This document shows, in pieces, positions 46,746 through 55,252 of a DNA stretch of 64,000 bases. A program made the translations under genes and the position numbers. Location of the stretch: positions 67,147 through 131,146 of the forward strand of contig DATLJS010000042.1 of the NCBI GenBank assembly GCA_035538795.1, written 5' to 3'. Numbering within the stretch: position 1 is the stretch's first letter; each line of letters starts with the position of its first letter. The DNA is from JAJZGK01 sp035538795 (GTDB lineage Bacteria > Pseudomonadota > Alphaproteobacteria > Rhodospirillales > Magnetospirillaceae). Under the pieces are notes generated by a model, which was not told the origin of the DNA, did not search any database, and was given only the letters and a program-made list of their open reading frames with translations.

Positions 46746-47518
46746 TCCGATGGCTCCTCGCCCTTGCGTTTACGATAGGTGACCAGTTCGTTGACGATGC
46801 CGTGCAGGGTCCGCACCTCCTGCAAGGTCAGGTCGGCGCGCTCGAACATATTGCGGATATTGCGCACCATGCTGGGGCGTTTCTCGGCGACGCGGAAGAA
46901 GCCGCATTCGTCCAGTTCGCGCTCCAGATGCTGGAAAAAACCCACCAGATGATCCTTGGTGGCGACCGGTGCCGCGCCCTTGGTCATGGCCCTCGGCTCG
47001 GCCGGACCGCCCAGCTGATACCATTCATAACCGATCAGCAGCACGCATTGCGCCAGATTGAGCGAGCAATAATCCGGGTTCAGCGGCACGGTGATGACCG
47101 TGTCGGCCAAGGCGACGTCGTCGTTTTCCAGTCCGGTACGCTCCGGACCGAACAGGACGCCGCACTGCAGACTGTCCGCGACGTACTGGCGGATTTCCTG
47201 GGCGGCGCGGTTCGGCGTCACCACCGGCTTGACCATGAAACGGTTGCGCCCGGTGGTGGCGAACACCCGATGCAGATCGGCGATGGCCTCTTCCGTGGTG
47301 TCGAAGACGCGGGCCGATTCCAGCACCGACGTCGCCCCCGACGAAGCCGCCATGGCCCGCTCCGACAGCCAGGATTCCCGTGGCCGCACCAGACGCAGAT
47401 CGGTCAGGCCGCAATTGAGCATGGCCCGCGAGGCCGTGCCGATGTTTTCGGACAATTGCGGCTGAATCAGAATGATCGCCGGCGGAACCGCAGTCGTTTG
47501 CAGGATGTCTTCGCTCAT
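46742..47518 (-). CDS. trmJ: tRNA (cytidine/uridine-2'-O) methyltransferase TrmJ-like
   Basis: A 258-aa SPOUT methyltransferase of the SpoU/TrmH family, TrmJ type, modifying the ribose at position 32 of tRNA. The SAM-binding trefoil-knot motifs are present: IILIQPQLSENIGTASRAM (motif 1), LFGPERTGLEND (motif 2) and VPLNPDYCSLNLAQCVLL (motif 3, with SLN). The C-terminal 70-residue helical extension is typical for TrmJ. It overlaps the cimA stop by 1 nt (TGATG) and bluB by 4 nt. Confidence 0.93.
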   Translation of the reverse strand: MSEDILQTTAVPPAIILIQPQLSENIGTASRAMLNCGLTDLRLVRPRESWLSERAMAASSGATSVLESARVFDTTEEAIADLHRVFATTGRNRFMVKPVVTPNRAAQEIRQYVADSLQCGVLFGPERTGLENDDVALADTVITVPLNPDYCSLNLAQCVLLIGYEWYQLGGPAEPRAMTKGAAPVATKDHLVGFFQHLERELDECGFFRVAEKRPSMVRNIRNMFERADLTLQEVRTLHGIVNELVTYRKRKGEEPSE

Positions 47519-49110
47519 CAGATTTCAGCGCCGTCGCGCAAAAGCTTGTAAGTAATGCTGTCGTGCAAGGCGTTGTACGACGCGTCGATGACGTTCGTCG
47601 ACACGCCCACGGTGGCCCAGCGGTCGCCGTTGCCGTCCGAGCTTTCAATCATGACGCGGGTCATGGCCTTGGTGCCGGCGGTGGGATTCAGGATGCGCAC
47701 CTTGTAATCCACCAGCTTCAGGTCGGCCAGCTGCGGGTAGACCGGGGTCAGCACCTTGCGCAAGGCGGCGTCCAGGGCGCTGACCGGACCGTTGCCCTCG
47801 GCCACGCTCATCAGTTCCTCGCCTTTCACGCTGGCCTTGATGGTGGCTTCCGACAGGGTGATCAACTCGTCCTTGGCGTTCCAGCGGCGCTCGTCGATGA
47901 CGCGGAACGAGCTGAGACGGAAGAAGTCCGGCACGCCTTCCAGGGCGCGACGGGCAAGAATCTCGAAGCTGGCCTCGGCGCCGTCATAGGCATAGCCGTT
48001 ATATTCGCGGTGCTTCACCTCTTCCACCAGCTTGCCCAGCTTGGGGTCCGAAGGATCGACGTCCAGACCGATTTCCCGGAAACGCGCCAGGATGTTGGAG
48101 CGCCCGGCCTGATCCGACACCACGATGTGGCGGCGGTTCCCCACCAGTTCCGGAGCGATATGCTCATAGCAGCGGGGGTCTTTCTCCACCGCCGAAACAT
48201 GCAGCCCGCCCTTGTGGGCGAAAGCGGACTCGCCGACATAGGGCGAATTTCGGTTGGGCGCCCGATTCAAGCGTTCGTCCAGGCTGCGGGAGACATGGGT
48301 CAGCTTGGTCATGTCGGTGGCCGAGACGCCGGTCTCGAAGCCCATCTTCAGCACCAGATTGGGAATGATCGAGGTCAGGTTGGCATTGCCGCAACGTTCG
48401 CCCAGACCGTTCAGCGTGCCCTGTATCTGCCGCGCGCCGGCCAGCACCGCCGCCAGGGAATTGGCGACGGCGTTGTCGGAATCGTTATGACAGTGCACGC
48501 CGACATGGCTGCCGGGCACCACCTTGACCACCTCGCGCACGATGGCCTCGACGTCCTGGGGCAGCGAACCGCCGTTGGTGTCGCACAGAACCACCCAGCG
48601 GGCTCCGGCCTCATAGCCCGCCTTGACGCATTTCAGGGCGTAATCGGGATTGGCGCGGAAGCCGTCGAAGAAATGTTCGGCGTCCAGAATCGCCTCGCCG
48701 GCGCGCTTGGCGGCATGGGCGATGGATTCGGCGATCATGCGCAGGTTTTCGTCCAGCGCCACGCCCAGAGCGGTTTCCACTTGGAAATCCCAGCTCTTGC
48801 CCACCAGAGTCACCACCTTGGCCGCCGGAATCATCAACGCCTGGAGACCCGGATCGTTGTCGGCCGAGCGGCCCGAACGCCGCGTCATGCCAAAAGCCGA
48901 CAGCTTGGCCCGACTCAAGACCGGCGGATTGGCGAAGAAAGCGTCGTCGGTAGGATTCGCCCCAGGCCAGCCGCCCTCAATGTAGTCGACGCCCAACCGG
49001 TCCAGTTCGCGGGCAATGGCGATCTTGTCCGCCGGACTGAAATCCACGCCCTGGGTTTGCGCGCCATCGCGCAAGGTGCTGTCGTAAAGGTAAACGCGCT
49101 TGTCACTCAT
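47518..49110 (-). CDS. cimA: Citramalate synthase
   Basis: A 530-aa acyltransferase of the LeuA/CimA family that condenses pyruvate and acetyl-CoA into (R)-citramalate, the first step of the threonine-independent isoleucine route. The N-terminal TIM barrel has YLYDSTLRDGAQTQGVDFS and the metal-binding HCHND, plus GLGERCGNANL. The C-terminal LeuA regulatory domain (about 400-520) is present and presumably allosteric. The spacing in the barrel fits CimA better than isopropylmalate synthase. It is first in the cimA-trmJ-bluB operon; no strong ribosome binding site is visible. Confidence 0.93.
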   Translation of the reverse strand: MSDKRVYLYDSTLRDGAQTQGVDFSPADKIAIARELDRLGVDYIEGGWPGANPTDDAFFANPPVLSRAKLSAFGMTRRSGRSADNDPGLQALMIPAAKVVTLVGKSWDFQVETALGVALDENLRMIAESIAHAAKRAGEAILDAEHFFDGFRANPDYALKCVKAGYEAGARWVVLCDTNGGSLPQDVEAIVREVVKVVPGSHVGVHCHNDSDNAVANSLAAVLAGARQIQGTLNGLGERCGNANLTSIIPNLVLKMGFETGVSATDMTKLTHVSRSLDERLNRAPNRNSPYVGESAFAHKGGLHVSAVEKDPRCYEHIAPELVGNRRHIVVSDQAGRSNILARFREIGLDVDPSDPKLGKLVEEVKHREYNGYAYDGAEASFEILARRALEGVPDFFRLSSFRVIDERRWNAKDELITLSEATIKASVKGEELMSVAEGNGPVSALDAALRKVLTPVYPQLADLKLVDYKVRILNPTAGTKAMTRVMIESSDGNGDRWATVGVSTNVIDASYNALHDSITYKLLRDGAEI

Positions 49111-49334
49111 GGCCGGCCATCGCTGAACGAAGATCGCTGATCTCGGAGGGCCAGGAGAATGCCCGATGCCGCCCCACGACTCAAGGTTTCCGAGGCTTTC
49201 GACGAAAGTTGCATAATCTTTGGGCTCAATACCGACATTGGGGATAATTGAATATTTTTTACACAGTCGCTACTATCGACGGCGGATGGGGCGTGATTGC
49301 ACAAGAACGGCAGCGCAGCGGGGAGATTACTCAA

Positions 49335-50372
49335 TTGTCTGAACCAGAACGCATTCTGGAACTGGCCCGGGCGGTCAACGATGTCGCTTGCGACAAAATT
49401 CGCGCCATCAAGCAGGTCACCGGCACCACGCGCATTCTGTCGCTGAACGCCCTGATCGAGGCCACCCGCGCCGGAGAGGCCGGCAAAGGCTTCGCCGTCG
49501 TGGCCGGCGAGGTCAAGAACGTTTCCGACGACATCAACCGCATCACCCAGGCTCTGGAAGGGGAAATGTCCTCGACCATCCAGGATCTGATGAGCCTGGG
49601 GGAATCTCTGGTTTCACAGTTGCGCGGCTCGCGCCTGACCGATCTGGCCCTGAACATGATCGAGATCATCGACCGCAATCTTTATGAACGCTCCTGCGAC
49701 GTGCGCTGGTGGGCCACCGATTCCGCCGTGGTCGAATGTCTGAGCCAAGGCACGCCGGAGGCCGCCGCCTATGCCGGGAAGCGGTTGGGCGTGATCCTGG
49801 ATTCCTATACGGTTTATCTCGACCTGTGGATCGCCGACGCCCAGGGGCGCGTCGTCGCCAACGGCCGCCCCGGCCGCTACAACCGCGCCGTGGGCACCGA
49901 CGTTTCCCGCGAAGCCTGGTTCCGCGACGCCCTGTCCACCCGCGACGGCTCGGAATTCTCGGTGGCCGACATGAGCGTCAACCATGCCCTGGGCGACGCC
50001 CAGGTGGTCCCCTATGCCACCGCCATCCGCCGCGACGGCGCCAACGACGGCGAAGTTCTGGGCGTGCTGGGCATCTTCTTCGACTGGGAAGCCCAGGCGC
50101 AGACCGTGGTCAACGGCGTGCGCCTGGCCGACCACGAGCGGCAGGGCACCCGCTGCGTCCTGCTGGACCAGAACCACAGAATCATCGCCGCATCGGACGG
50201 CAAGGGCGTTCTGCAGGAAACCATCCCCCTGCAAACCGTGGGACGAGGCAAGATGGGCTCTTATCTGGACGACAAGGGCTGTGTCATTGGCTACGCCCTG
50301 ACTCCCGGCTACGAAACCTATCGCGGACTGGGCTGGTACGGCGCCATCATCCAGCAAACGGCCAAGGCTTAA
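49335..50372 (+). CDS. Soluble chemoreceptor-like protein with N-terminal signalling domain and C-terminal Cache-like sensor
   Basis: A 345-aa protein whose domain order is reversed relative to normal chemoreceptors. Residues about 10-75 match the MCP hairpin tip (TRILSLNALIEATRAGEAGK, then GFAVVAGEVKNVS). Residues about 100-340 resemble a Cache/PDC sensor: NLYERSCDVRWWATD, VYLDLWIADAQGRVVANGRP, REAWFRDAL and a final YRGLGWYGAIIQQ. There is no membrane segment or signal peptide, so sensing would be cytoplasmic. A TTG start with GGGGAG 9 nt upstream was chosen; an upstream TTG (49248) and GTG (49293) are alternatives. It is divergent from cimA. Confidence 0.75.
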   Translation: MSEPERILELARAVNDVACDKIRAIKQVTGTTRILSLNALIEATRAGEAGKGFAVVAGEVKNVSDDINRITQALEGEMSSTIQDLMSLGESLVSQLRGSRLTDLALNMIEIIDRNLYERSCDVRWWATDSAVVECLSQGTPEAAAYAGKRLGVILDSYTVYLDLWIADAQGRVVANGRPGRYNRAVGTDVSREAWFRDALSTRDGSEFSVADMSVNHALGDAQVVPYATAIRRDGANDGEVLGVLGIFFDWEAQAQTVVNGVRLADHERQGTRCVLLDQNHRIIAASDGKGVLQETIPLQTVGRGKMGSYLDDKGCVIGYALTPGYETYRGLGWYGAIIQQTAKA

Positions 50373-50422
50373 GCTTTCGGCCTCTTGGCCGGCGGCGGCG
50401 GGACTGACATCATCGGCGGATC

Positions 50423-51361
50423 ATGAATATCCTTTCCGACGTCATCCTTCCCGCCGGCCGCTCGGCCATCGAACTGTCCTTCTTCGTCCTGCTGCCGGTG
50501 ATGGTGGTCATGCTGACCCTGATGCGCCTGCTGGAAAACTGGGGCGTCATGGATTGGCTGGTGGCCAGGCTGGCCCCGTTGCTCCGGCCGTTCGGCCTGA
50601 CCGGGCTGGGCGTCTTCGCCGCTTTGCAGGTCAATCTGGTCAGCTTCGCCGCCCCTCTTGCCACCCTGTCGATGATGGAGCGGCGCGGCACCTCGGACCG
50701 TCATCTGGCCGCCGCCTTCGCCATGGTGCTGGGCATGGCTCAGGCCAACGCCACCTTTCCCATGGGCGCCATGGGCCTGTCTCTCGCCCCGGTGCTGCTG
50801 TGGTCGGTGGCGGGCGGGCTACTGGCCGCCGCCGTGACCTATTACGGAACGGCGCGGCGCCTGTCCTCCGAAGAGCATCTTTCGGACGACCTGCCCCACC
50901 ACGAGCATCACGCCGGCCCCAAGGGCACCCTGGACGTCATCAACGCCGCCGGAGCCGAGGCCTTCCGCATCACCACCGGCGCCATTCCCCTGCTGGTGCT
51001 GTCGCTGGTGGTGGTCACCGGCCTGCGCCAGGGCGGCGCCGTCGACGCCCTCAGCGGCCTGCTGGCGCCGCTGCTGTCCCGCGCCGGCATCGACCCGGTG
51101 ATCATCGTGCCGTCCCTGACAAAATATCTGGCGGGCGGCACCGCCATGATGGGCGTGGTCGACCACATGGTCCGCGCCGGACAGATCAGCCCGGCGCTGC
51201 TGAACGCCAGCGCCGGTTTTCTTATCACCCCCATGGACGTTCCCGGCGTCGCCATTCTGGCCACGGCCGGACGGCGGGTGGGTGCCGTATGGAAACCCGC
51301 CGTGCTGGGTTCGCTGGCCGGCATCGCCCTGCGCACCGCCGCTCACGCCTACCTCAGCTAG
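50423..51361 (+). CDS. Nucleoside-recognition (Gate) domain membrane protein
   Basis: A 312-aa integral membrane protein with about eight hydrophobic segments and two repeated Gate/nucleoside-recognition halves (about 10-150 and 175-310). Motifs are LQVNLVSFAAPLATLSMME in the first half and LTKYLAGGTAMMGVVDHMV in the second. A His-rich cytoplasmic loop (DLPHHEHHAGPKG) joins the halves and may bind metal. Related proteins include the sporulation SpmA/SpmB family and nucleoside or ferrous-iron transporters, but the substrate here is unknown. It follows the soluble chemoreceptor by 50 nt. Confidence 0.8.
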   Translation: MNILSDVILPAGRSAIELSFFVLLPVMVVMLTLMRLLENWGVMDWLVARLAPLLRPFGLTGLGVFAALQVNLVSFAAPLATLSMMERRGTSDRHLAAAFAMVLGMAQANATFPMGAMGLSLAPVLLWSVAGGLLAAAVTYYGTARRLSSEEHLSDDLPHHEHHAGPKGTLDVINAAGAEAFRITTGAIPLLVLSLVVVTGLRQGGAVDALSGLLAPLLSRAGIDPVIIVPSLTKYLAGGTAMMGVVDHMVRAGQISPALLNASAGFLITPMDVPGVAILATAGRRVGAVWKPAVLGSLAGIALRTAAHAYLS

Positions 51362-51370
51362 GCCAAATAA

Positions 51371-51385
51371 GAACGGGACAGGAAC
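51371..51385. promoter_or_regulatory. SOS (LexA) box upstream of recA
   Basis: GAACGGGACAGGAAC is a perfect GAAC-N7-GAAC, the alphaproteobacterial LexA operator, about 90 nt before the recA start. A second degenerate copy, GAACAAACGTGGTAC, lies at 51404-51418. Confidence 0.88.
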
Positions 51386-51473
51386 ATTCTCTCTTGCACA
51401 GCGGAACAAACGTGGTACGGTGACGACAGATTGCATCGCCCGCAGGACCGTGGAATAAGAGGGGACCGCAACC

Positions 51474-52556
51474 ATGACACAGACCCAGACCGCGCTTCGG
51501 CTGGTGGATAAGGACACCATGGACAAGCAGAAAGCACTCGACGCCGCCCTGACCCAGATCGAACGGGCCTTCGGCAAAGGCTCCATCATGCGCATGGGCA
51601 GCCGCGAAGTGGTGGAGATCGAATCCATTTCCACCGGATCCCTGGGCCTTGACGTGGCGCTGGGCATCGGCGGCATGCCGCGCGGCCGCATCGTCGAAGT
51701 CTACGGCCCGGAAAGCTCGGGCAAGACCACCCTGGCGCTGCATGTGATCGCCGAAGCTCAAAAGAAAGGCGGCACCTGCGCCTTCGTCGACGCCGAGCAC
51801 GCCCTTGACCCCATCTACGCCCGCAAGCTGGGCGTCAACCTGGACGAACTGCTGATTTCTCAGCCCGACGCCGGAGAACAGGCGCTGGAAATCGCCGACA
51901 CCCTGGTGCGGTCCGGCGCCGTCGATGTGCTGGTGGTGGATTCGGTGGCCGCCCTGGTGCCGCGCGCCGAACTCGAAGGCGAAATGGGCGATTCCCATGT
52001 CGGTCTGCAAGCCCGCCTGATGAGCCAGGCGCTGCGCAAGCTGACCGCCACCGTTTCCAAGTCCAACTGCATGGTCATCTTCATCAACCAGATCCGCATG
52101 AAGATCGGCGTCATGTTCGGCAATCCGGAAACCACCACCGGCGGCAACGCCCTGAAGTTCTACGCCTCGGTGCGTCTGGACATCCGCCGCATCGGCGCCA
52201 TCAAGGACAAGGACGACATCGTCGGCAACCAGACCCGCGTCAAGGTGGTGAAGAACAAGCTGGCTCCGCCTTTCAAGGTGGTTGAATTCGACATCATGTA
52301 CGGCGAAGGCATTTCGAAGACCGGCGAATTGATCGACCTCGGCGTGAAGGCCGGCGTGGTGGAAAAGTCGGGCGCCTGGTTCTCGTACAATTCCCAGCGC
52401 ATCGGCCAGGGCCGCGAGAACGCCAAAAATTTCCTGAAGGAAAATCCGGCGATCGCCGCCGAAATCGAAGCCGCCATCCGCCAGAACGCCGGCATCGTCG
52501 CCGACGCCCTGGCCGGCGGCCCCGGCGACCAGGACGGCAACCCCGTCGAAGAGTGA
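51474..52556 (+). CDS. recA: Recombinase RecA
   Basis: A 360-aa DNA strand-exchange ATPase and LexA coprotease. Walker A is GPESSGKTT (residues 78-86). Loop regions for DNA binding (GNPETTTGGNALKFYAS) and the VVEKSGAWFSY segment are conserved. The acidic C-terminus (GDQDGNPVEE) is normal. The first ATG has GAGGGG upstream. SOS control is indicated by the LexA box. A terminator follows. Confidence 0.99.
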   Translation: MTQTQTALRLVDKDTMDKQKALDAALTQIERAFGKGSIMRMGSREVVEIESISTGSLGLDVALGIGGMPRGRIVEVYGPESSGKTTLALHVIAEAQKKGGTCAFVDAEHALDPIYARKLGVNLDELLISQPDAGEQALEIADTLVRSGAVDVLVVDSVAALVPRAELEGEMGDSHVGLQARLMSQALRKLTATVSKSNCMVIFINQIRMKIGVMFGNPETTTGGNALKFYASVRLDIRRIGAIKDKDDIVGNQTRVKVVKNKLAPPFKVVEFDIMYGEGISKTGELIDLGVKAGVVEKSGAWFSYNSQRIGQGRENAKNFLKENPAIAAEIEAAIRQNAGIVADALAGGPGDQDGNPVEE

Positions 52557-52596
52557 TCCCCGGGCCGCGCCGCCGCCCTCAGGCGCCCCCGATAAG

Positions 52597-52626
52597 AAAG
52601 CCGGAGAGCCCCCTCTCCGGCTTTTC
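52597..52626 (+). terminator. Rho-independent terminator after recA
   Basis: Stem AAAGCCGGAGAG / CTCTCCGGCTTT, CCCC loop, then TTCC. Confidence 0.9.
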
Positions 52627-52937
52627 CCATGGTCATAGCCCGTTGAAGAATCGACGGTTTCAAGACGTCATAGATCTTGTTGGAAGGCGCGCCTTACCCC
52701 TTGGCTCCAGGGCAGCAACCGAAAGGGTAGGGCCGACTTCTGAAGTTTATCAGGACGCCGCCCGGCCCTATCAGTTCATTGATTTTAAACGATTCAAGAA
52801 ATCACCCCTATCCTTAGGATAAGAGACGCAACCGTCTGGCAGGTTGCGGCTTCTGCGCTGCGGGATAACTATTCCCTCATGGACGCAGGGGATACACCCG
52901 AGACATTTCGGGTGTGGAAGCCACAGGGAGAATCATC
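52627..52937. other. Intergenic leader region with several hairpins
   Basis: A 310-nt gap without a convincing protein gene. It holds hairpin GCAACC / GGTTGC (52828-52847) and a strong eight-pair hairpin ACACCCGA-GACATT-TCGGGTGT (52894-52915), ending 10 nt before the Shine-Dalgarno of the next gene. A GGGATA-ACT-ATTCCC near-palindrome lies at 52862-52876. It may be a structured 5' untranslated region; I recognise no known riboswitch. Confidence 0.55.
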
Positions 52938-53417
52938 ATGATGAACCGGAAGATCATGCATTTCGTCGATGCACTGGCCGCCACCGTGGGAGCCTTGATG
53001 CTTTTGGCCGGAGCCGGCATTTTCGACGCCGCCCAGGCCGCCAATCTTTCTGCATCGCACGCCAGCGGCGCCCAGCCGGTTCTGCTGCTGCTCGGCGCCA
53101 CCCTGGCCACCTTCCCCGGCACCCGCCGCGTCATGTGGCCCGGCCTGTTCAGCCATCACGGTCTCAGCGAATGCCAGGACGTGGCGGAAGCGGTGCGCCG
53201 CGTCGGCCTGCAACAGCGGGTTCAGGCCGCCAACCTGTACATGAGTGATCTTTCCGACGAAGCCATCGGCCGCGCCTTCGGCAATGAAAAGGCTCTGCTC
53301 GACTGGTTCGGGCCGGCCTATGCCGATCCCAAGCTGCGTCACCAGATGACGCCGGAAATCCGCAGCCGCATCGAGACCTTGGCGCGCAGCCACAATTATC
53401 AGCTCGGCCACGCCTGA
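52938..53417 (+). CDS. Exported or membrane-anchored hypothetical protein
   Basis: A 159-aa protein with a hydrophobic N-terminus (residues 10-32, possible signal peptide ending DAAQA) and a second hydrophobic stretch, PVLLLLGATLATFPG (about 46-60). The soluble C-terminal part is helical (ECQDVAEAVRRVGLQQRVQAAN ... SRIETLARSHNYQLG). I do not recognise the family. ATG at 52938 was chosen because GGGAG lies 7 nt upstream. The long structured leader suggests post-transcriptional control. Confidence 0.65.
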   Translation: MMNRKIMHFVDALAATVGALMLLAGAGIFDAAQAANLSASHASGAQPVLLLLGATLATFPGTRRVMWPGLFSHHGLSECQDVAEAVRRVGLQQRVQAANLYMSDLSDEAIGRAFGNEKALLDWFGPAYADPKLRHQMTPEIRSRIETLARSHNYQLGHA

Positions 53418-53470
53418 GCTTAAACCTCCCCCACCCGTCGTCCGCGCCCCCCTTGCGGACGATGGAACTA

Positions 53471-53502
53471 GAAAGGCGGCCCATCCCCCCGGGCCGCCTT
53501 TC
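53471..53502 (+). terminator. Terminator between convergent genes
   Basis: Stem GAAAGGCGGCCC / GGGCCGCCTTTC with an eight-base loop, followed by TTATTTC. Confidence 0.85.
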
Positions 53503-53587
53503 TTATTTCAGGCATTGTCGATGCCAAGAACCGCGCGGCATTTGCGCAGAGCCGTTCGATACGACGCCAAAGAGGCTACCAACAGCT

Positions 53588-54121
53588 TTAGTGGTGGGTC
53601 GCCTTGACCTCGATTTTACGCCGCGCCGGAGCCGGTTTGTCCAGCTTCGGAATGGTCAGACTGAGCACGCCCTTATCGAACGACGCGGTCACATGAGCCT
53701 CGTCCGCCGATTCGGGCAGGGTGAAGCTTCGGGTGAAGCTGCCCCATGTCCGCTCGGACACGTGATAATCTCCGCTCTTGTCCTCGCTTTCGGCTTTCTT
53801 TTCACCGCGAATGGTCAGGGTGCCCTCGCCGATGGAAATATCGATATCGGCTTCATCAACCCCCGGCAATTCAGCCGTGATTTCAAAAACCTTGTCCAGT
53901 TCAACGACATCCATGCGCGGCATCATGGTGCCGGCCTTCATCAACCCGCCGGCGGAACGGAACGGGTCGAACGCGGCCAGACGCCGCCCGAAAGGGCTCA
54001 GCATCATGCTGTCGAACAAATGATCGAAATCATCCCGCAGGCCCAAAAAGCCGGTCGGGGTGGTGGGGGAAGGAGGCGTCACCTTCTCGGGTGTCTGCCC
54101 TTCCGTCTTCTTGACGTTCAT
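53588..54121 (-). CDS. Small heat-shock protein, Hsp20/alpha-crystallin family
   Basis: A 177-aa ATP-independent holdase. The alpha-crystallin domain (about 75-165) contains PRMDVVELDKVFEITAELPG, IDISIGEGTLTIRGEKK and ERTWGSFTRSFTLPE, plus the A-x-x-x-G-V-L motif ASFDKGVLSLTIPK. It has a C-terminal tail with VKATHH. The start MNVKKTEG has GGGAG 7 nt upstream. An extended -10 promoter and a stable hairpin precede it. Confidence 0.93.
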   Translation of the reverse strand: MNVKKTEGQTPEKVTPPSPTTPTGFLGLRDDFDHLFDSMMLSPFGRRLAAFDPFRSAGGLMKAGTMMPRMDVVELDKVFEITAELPGVDEADIDISIGEGTLTIRGEKKAESEDKSGDYHVSERTWGSFTRSFTLPESADEAHVTASFDKGVLSLTIPKLDKPAPARRKIEVKATHH

Positions 54122-54145
54122 GGCCAAACTCCCACACAAGGACGA

Positions 54146-54179
54146 ACAAACGTCGGCGGGGCATCCCGCCGACGTTTGT
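54146..54179 (-). terminator. Fifteen-pair hairpin between fliP and hsp20
   Basis: Perfect inverted repeat ACAAACGTCGGCGGG / CCCGCCGACGTTTGT with a four-base loop. It can end transcripts from fliP (same strand, no long U-tract), and it also lies at the 5' end of the predicted hsp20 mRNA. Confidence 0.6.
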
Positions 54180-54180
54180 C

Positions 54181-54189
54181 ATTATACCA
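54181..54189 (-). promoter_or_regulatory. Extended -10 promoter of hsp20
   Basis: TGGTATAAT on the hsp20 coding strand is a perfect extended -10 (TG-N-TATAAT); no good -35 is seen. Predicted start near 54174, inside the downstream hairpin. Confidence 0.6.
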
Positions 54190-54210
54190 CAAATAATGGC
54201 GATATTGGAC

Positions 54211-54957
54211 TCAGCCGGGGCCGAAACTCTGCACCAGGGATCCGGCAATCAAATACCAGCCGTCCACCAGCACGAAGAAGATCAGCTTGAACGGCATGGA
54301 AATGCTGGCCGGGGGCAGCATCATCATACCCATGCTCATCAGCACCGACGCCACCACCATGTCGATGATCAGAAAGGGCAGGAAGATGAGGAAGCCCATC
54401 TCGAACGCCCGGCGCATTTCGCTGATCATGAAGGCGGGAATCAACGCTTTCAGCGGCGTCTCCTCCGGCTTGGCTATTTCGGGCGCGCGGGACAGATCCA
54501 GGAACAGCTTCAGATCCTGCTCGCGGACCTGACGCATCATGAAGGCGTGGAACGGCTTGACGGCCTTGTCGAAGGCCGCCATCTCGTCGATGCGGTTCTC
54601 GATCAGCGGCTGGATGCCGTCGTTGTAGGCGGCCTCGAAGGTGGGCGCCATGACAAAGCCGGTCAGAAACAGGGCCAGACTGACGATCACCATGTTGGGC
54701 GGGCTGGTTTGGGTGCCCAGGGCGTGACGGAGAAATCCCAGCACCACCACGATGCGGGTGAAGGACGTGATCATCACCAGAATCGAGGGAGCCAGACTGA
54801 GAACCGTCAGCAGGGCCACCAACTGAACGACGCGGCCCGTCGTCGAGGCTCCGTCGCCGAAATCCAGGGAGAACTGCTGGGCCACGGCCGGAACGGCGGC
54901 CAGCAAGGCCATGGACAAAACGGCGACGAAGGTCAAAGCCTTGTTGCGGCGGATCAC
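54211..54957 (-). CDS. fliP: Flagellar export protein FliP
   Basis: A 248-aa core export-gate protein with a cleavable signal peptide (about 26 residues, ending AVAQ) and four membrane segments. Conserved segments are SLAPSILVMITSFTRIVVVL, GTQTSPPNMVIVSLALFLT and the C-terminal MGMMMLPPASISMPFKL. It overlaps fliO by 4 nt. FliQ, FliR and FlhB genes are not in the window. Confidence 0.97.
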   Translation of the reverse strand: MIRRNKALTFVAVLSMALLAAVPAVAQQFSLDFGDGASTTGRVVQLVALLTVLSLAPSILVMITSFTRIVVVLGFLRHALGTQTSPPNMVIVSLALFLTGFVMAPTFEAAYNDGIQPLIENRIDEMAAFDKAVKPFHAFMMRQVREQDLKLFLDLSRAPEIAKPEETPLKALIPAFMISEMRRAFEMGFLIFLPFLIIDMVVASVLMSMGMMMLPPASISMPFKLIFFVLVDGWYLIAGSLVQSFGPG

Positions 54958-55247
54958 GGCTGTTGCTCCTTGATCTGTTCGGCTTCGGGCTCGCTGATGC
55001 GGCTCTCCACCACCAGTTCGGCGGCGCCTCCCACCAGCAGCAGATGTTCGACGCCGTCCCGGCGAACCAAGACCAGACGCCGGCGGTTGTCAAGGCCCAG
55101 GCTTTCCACCACAGCCAGGCGCCGGCCCTTGCGGCCCAACCGGCCGTGCCCCAAGCCGGCGCGGCGCGCCAGCCACGAAGCCGCGCCGATCAGCCCCAGC
55201 ACGAAAACCAAAACCAGCACGGTGCGCAGATAAAGCGTCCAATCCAT
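54954..55247 (-). CDS. fliO: Flagellar biosynthesis protein FliO
   Basis: A 97-aa FliO/FliZ-type protein that assists FliP assembly. It has one membrane segment (residues 5-27, VLVLVFVLGLIGAASWLA) followed by a small cytoplasmic domain with LAVVESLGLDNRRRLVLVRR and VEHLLLVGG, the hallmark of FliO. It overlaps fliP by 4 nt and follows the upstream unknown gene by 5 nt. Confidence 0.9.
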   Translation of the reverse strand: MDWTLYLRTVLVLVFVLGLIGAASWLARRAGLGHGRLGRKGRRLAVVESLGLDNRRRLVLVRRDGVEHLLLVGGAAELVVESRISEPEAEQIKEQQP

Positions 55248-55252
55248 GCCCG

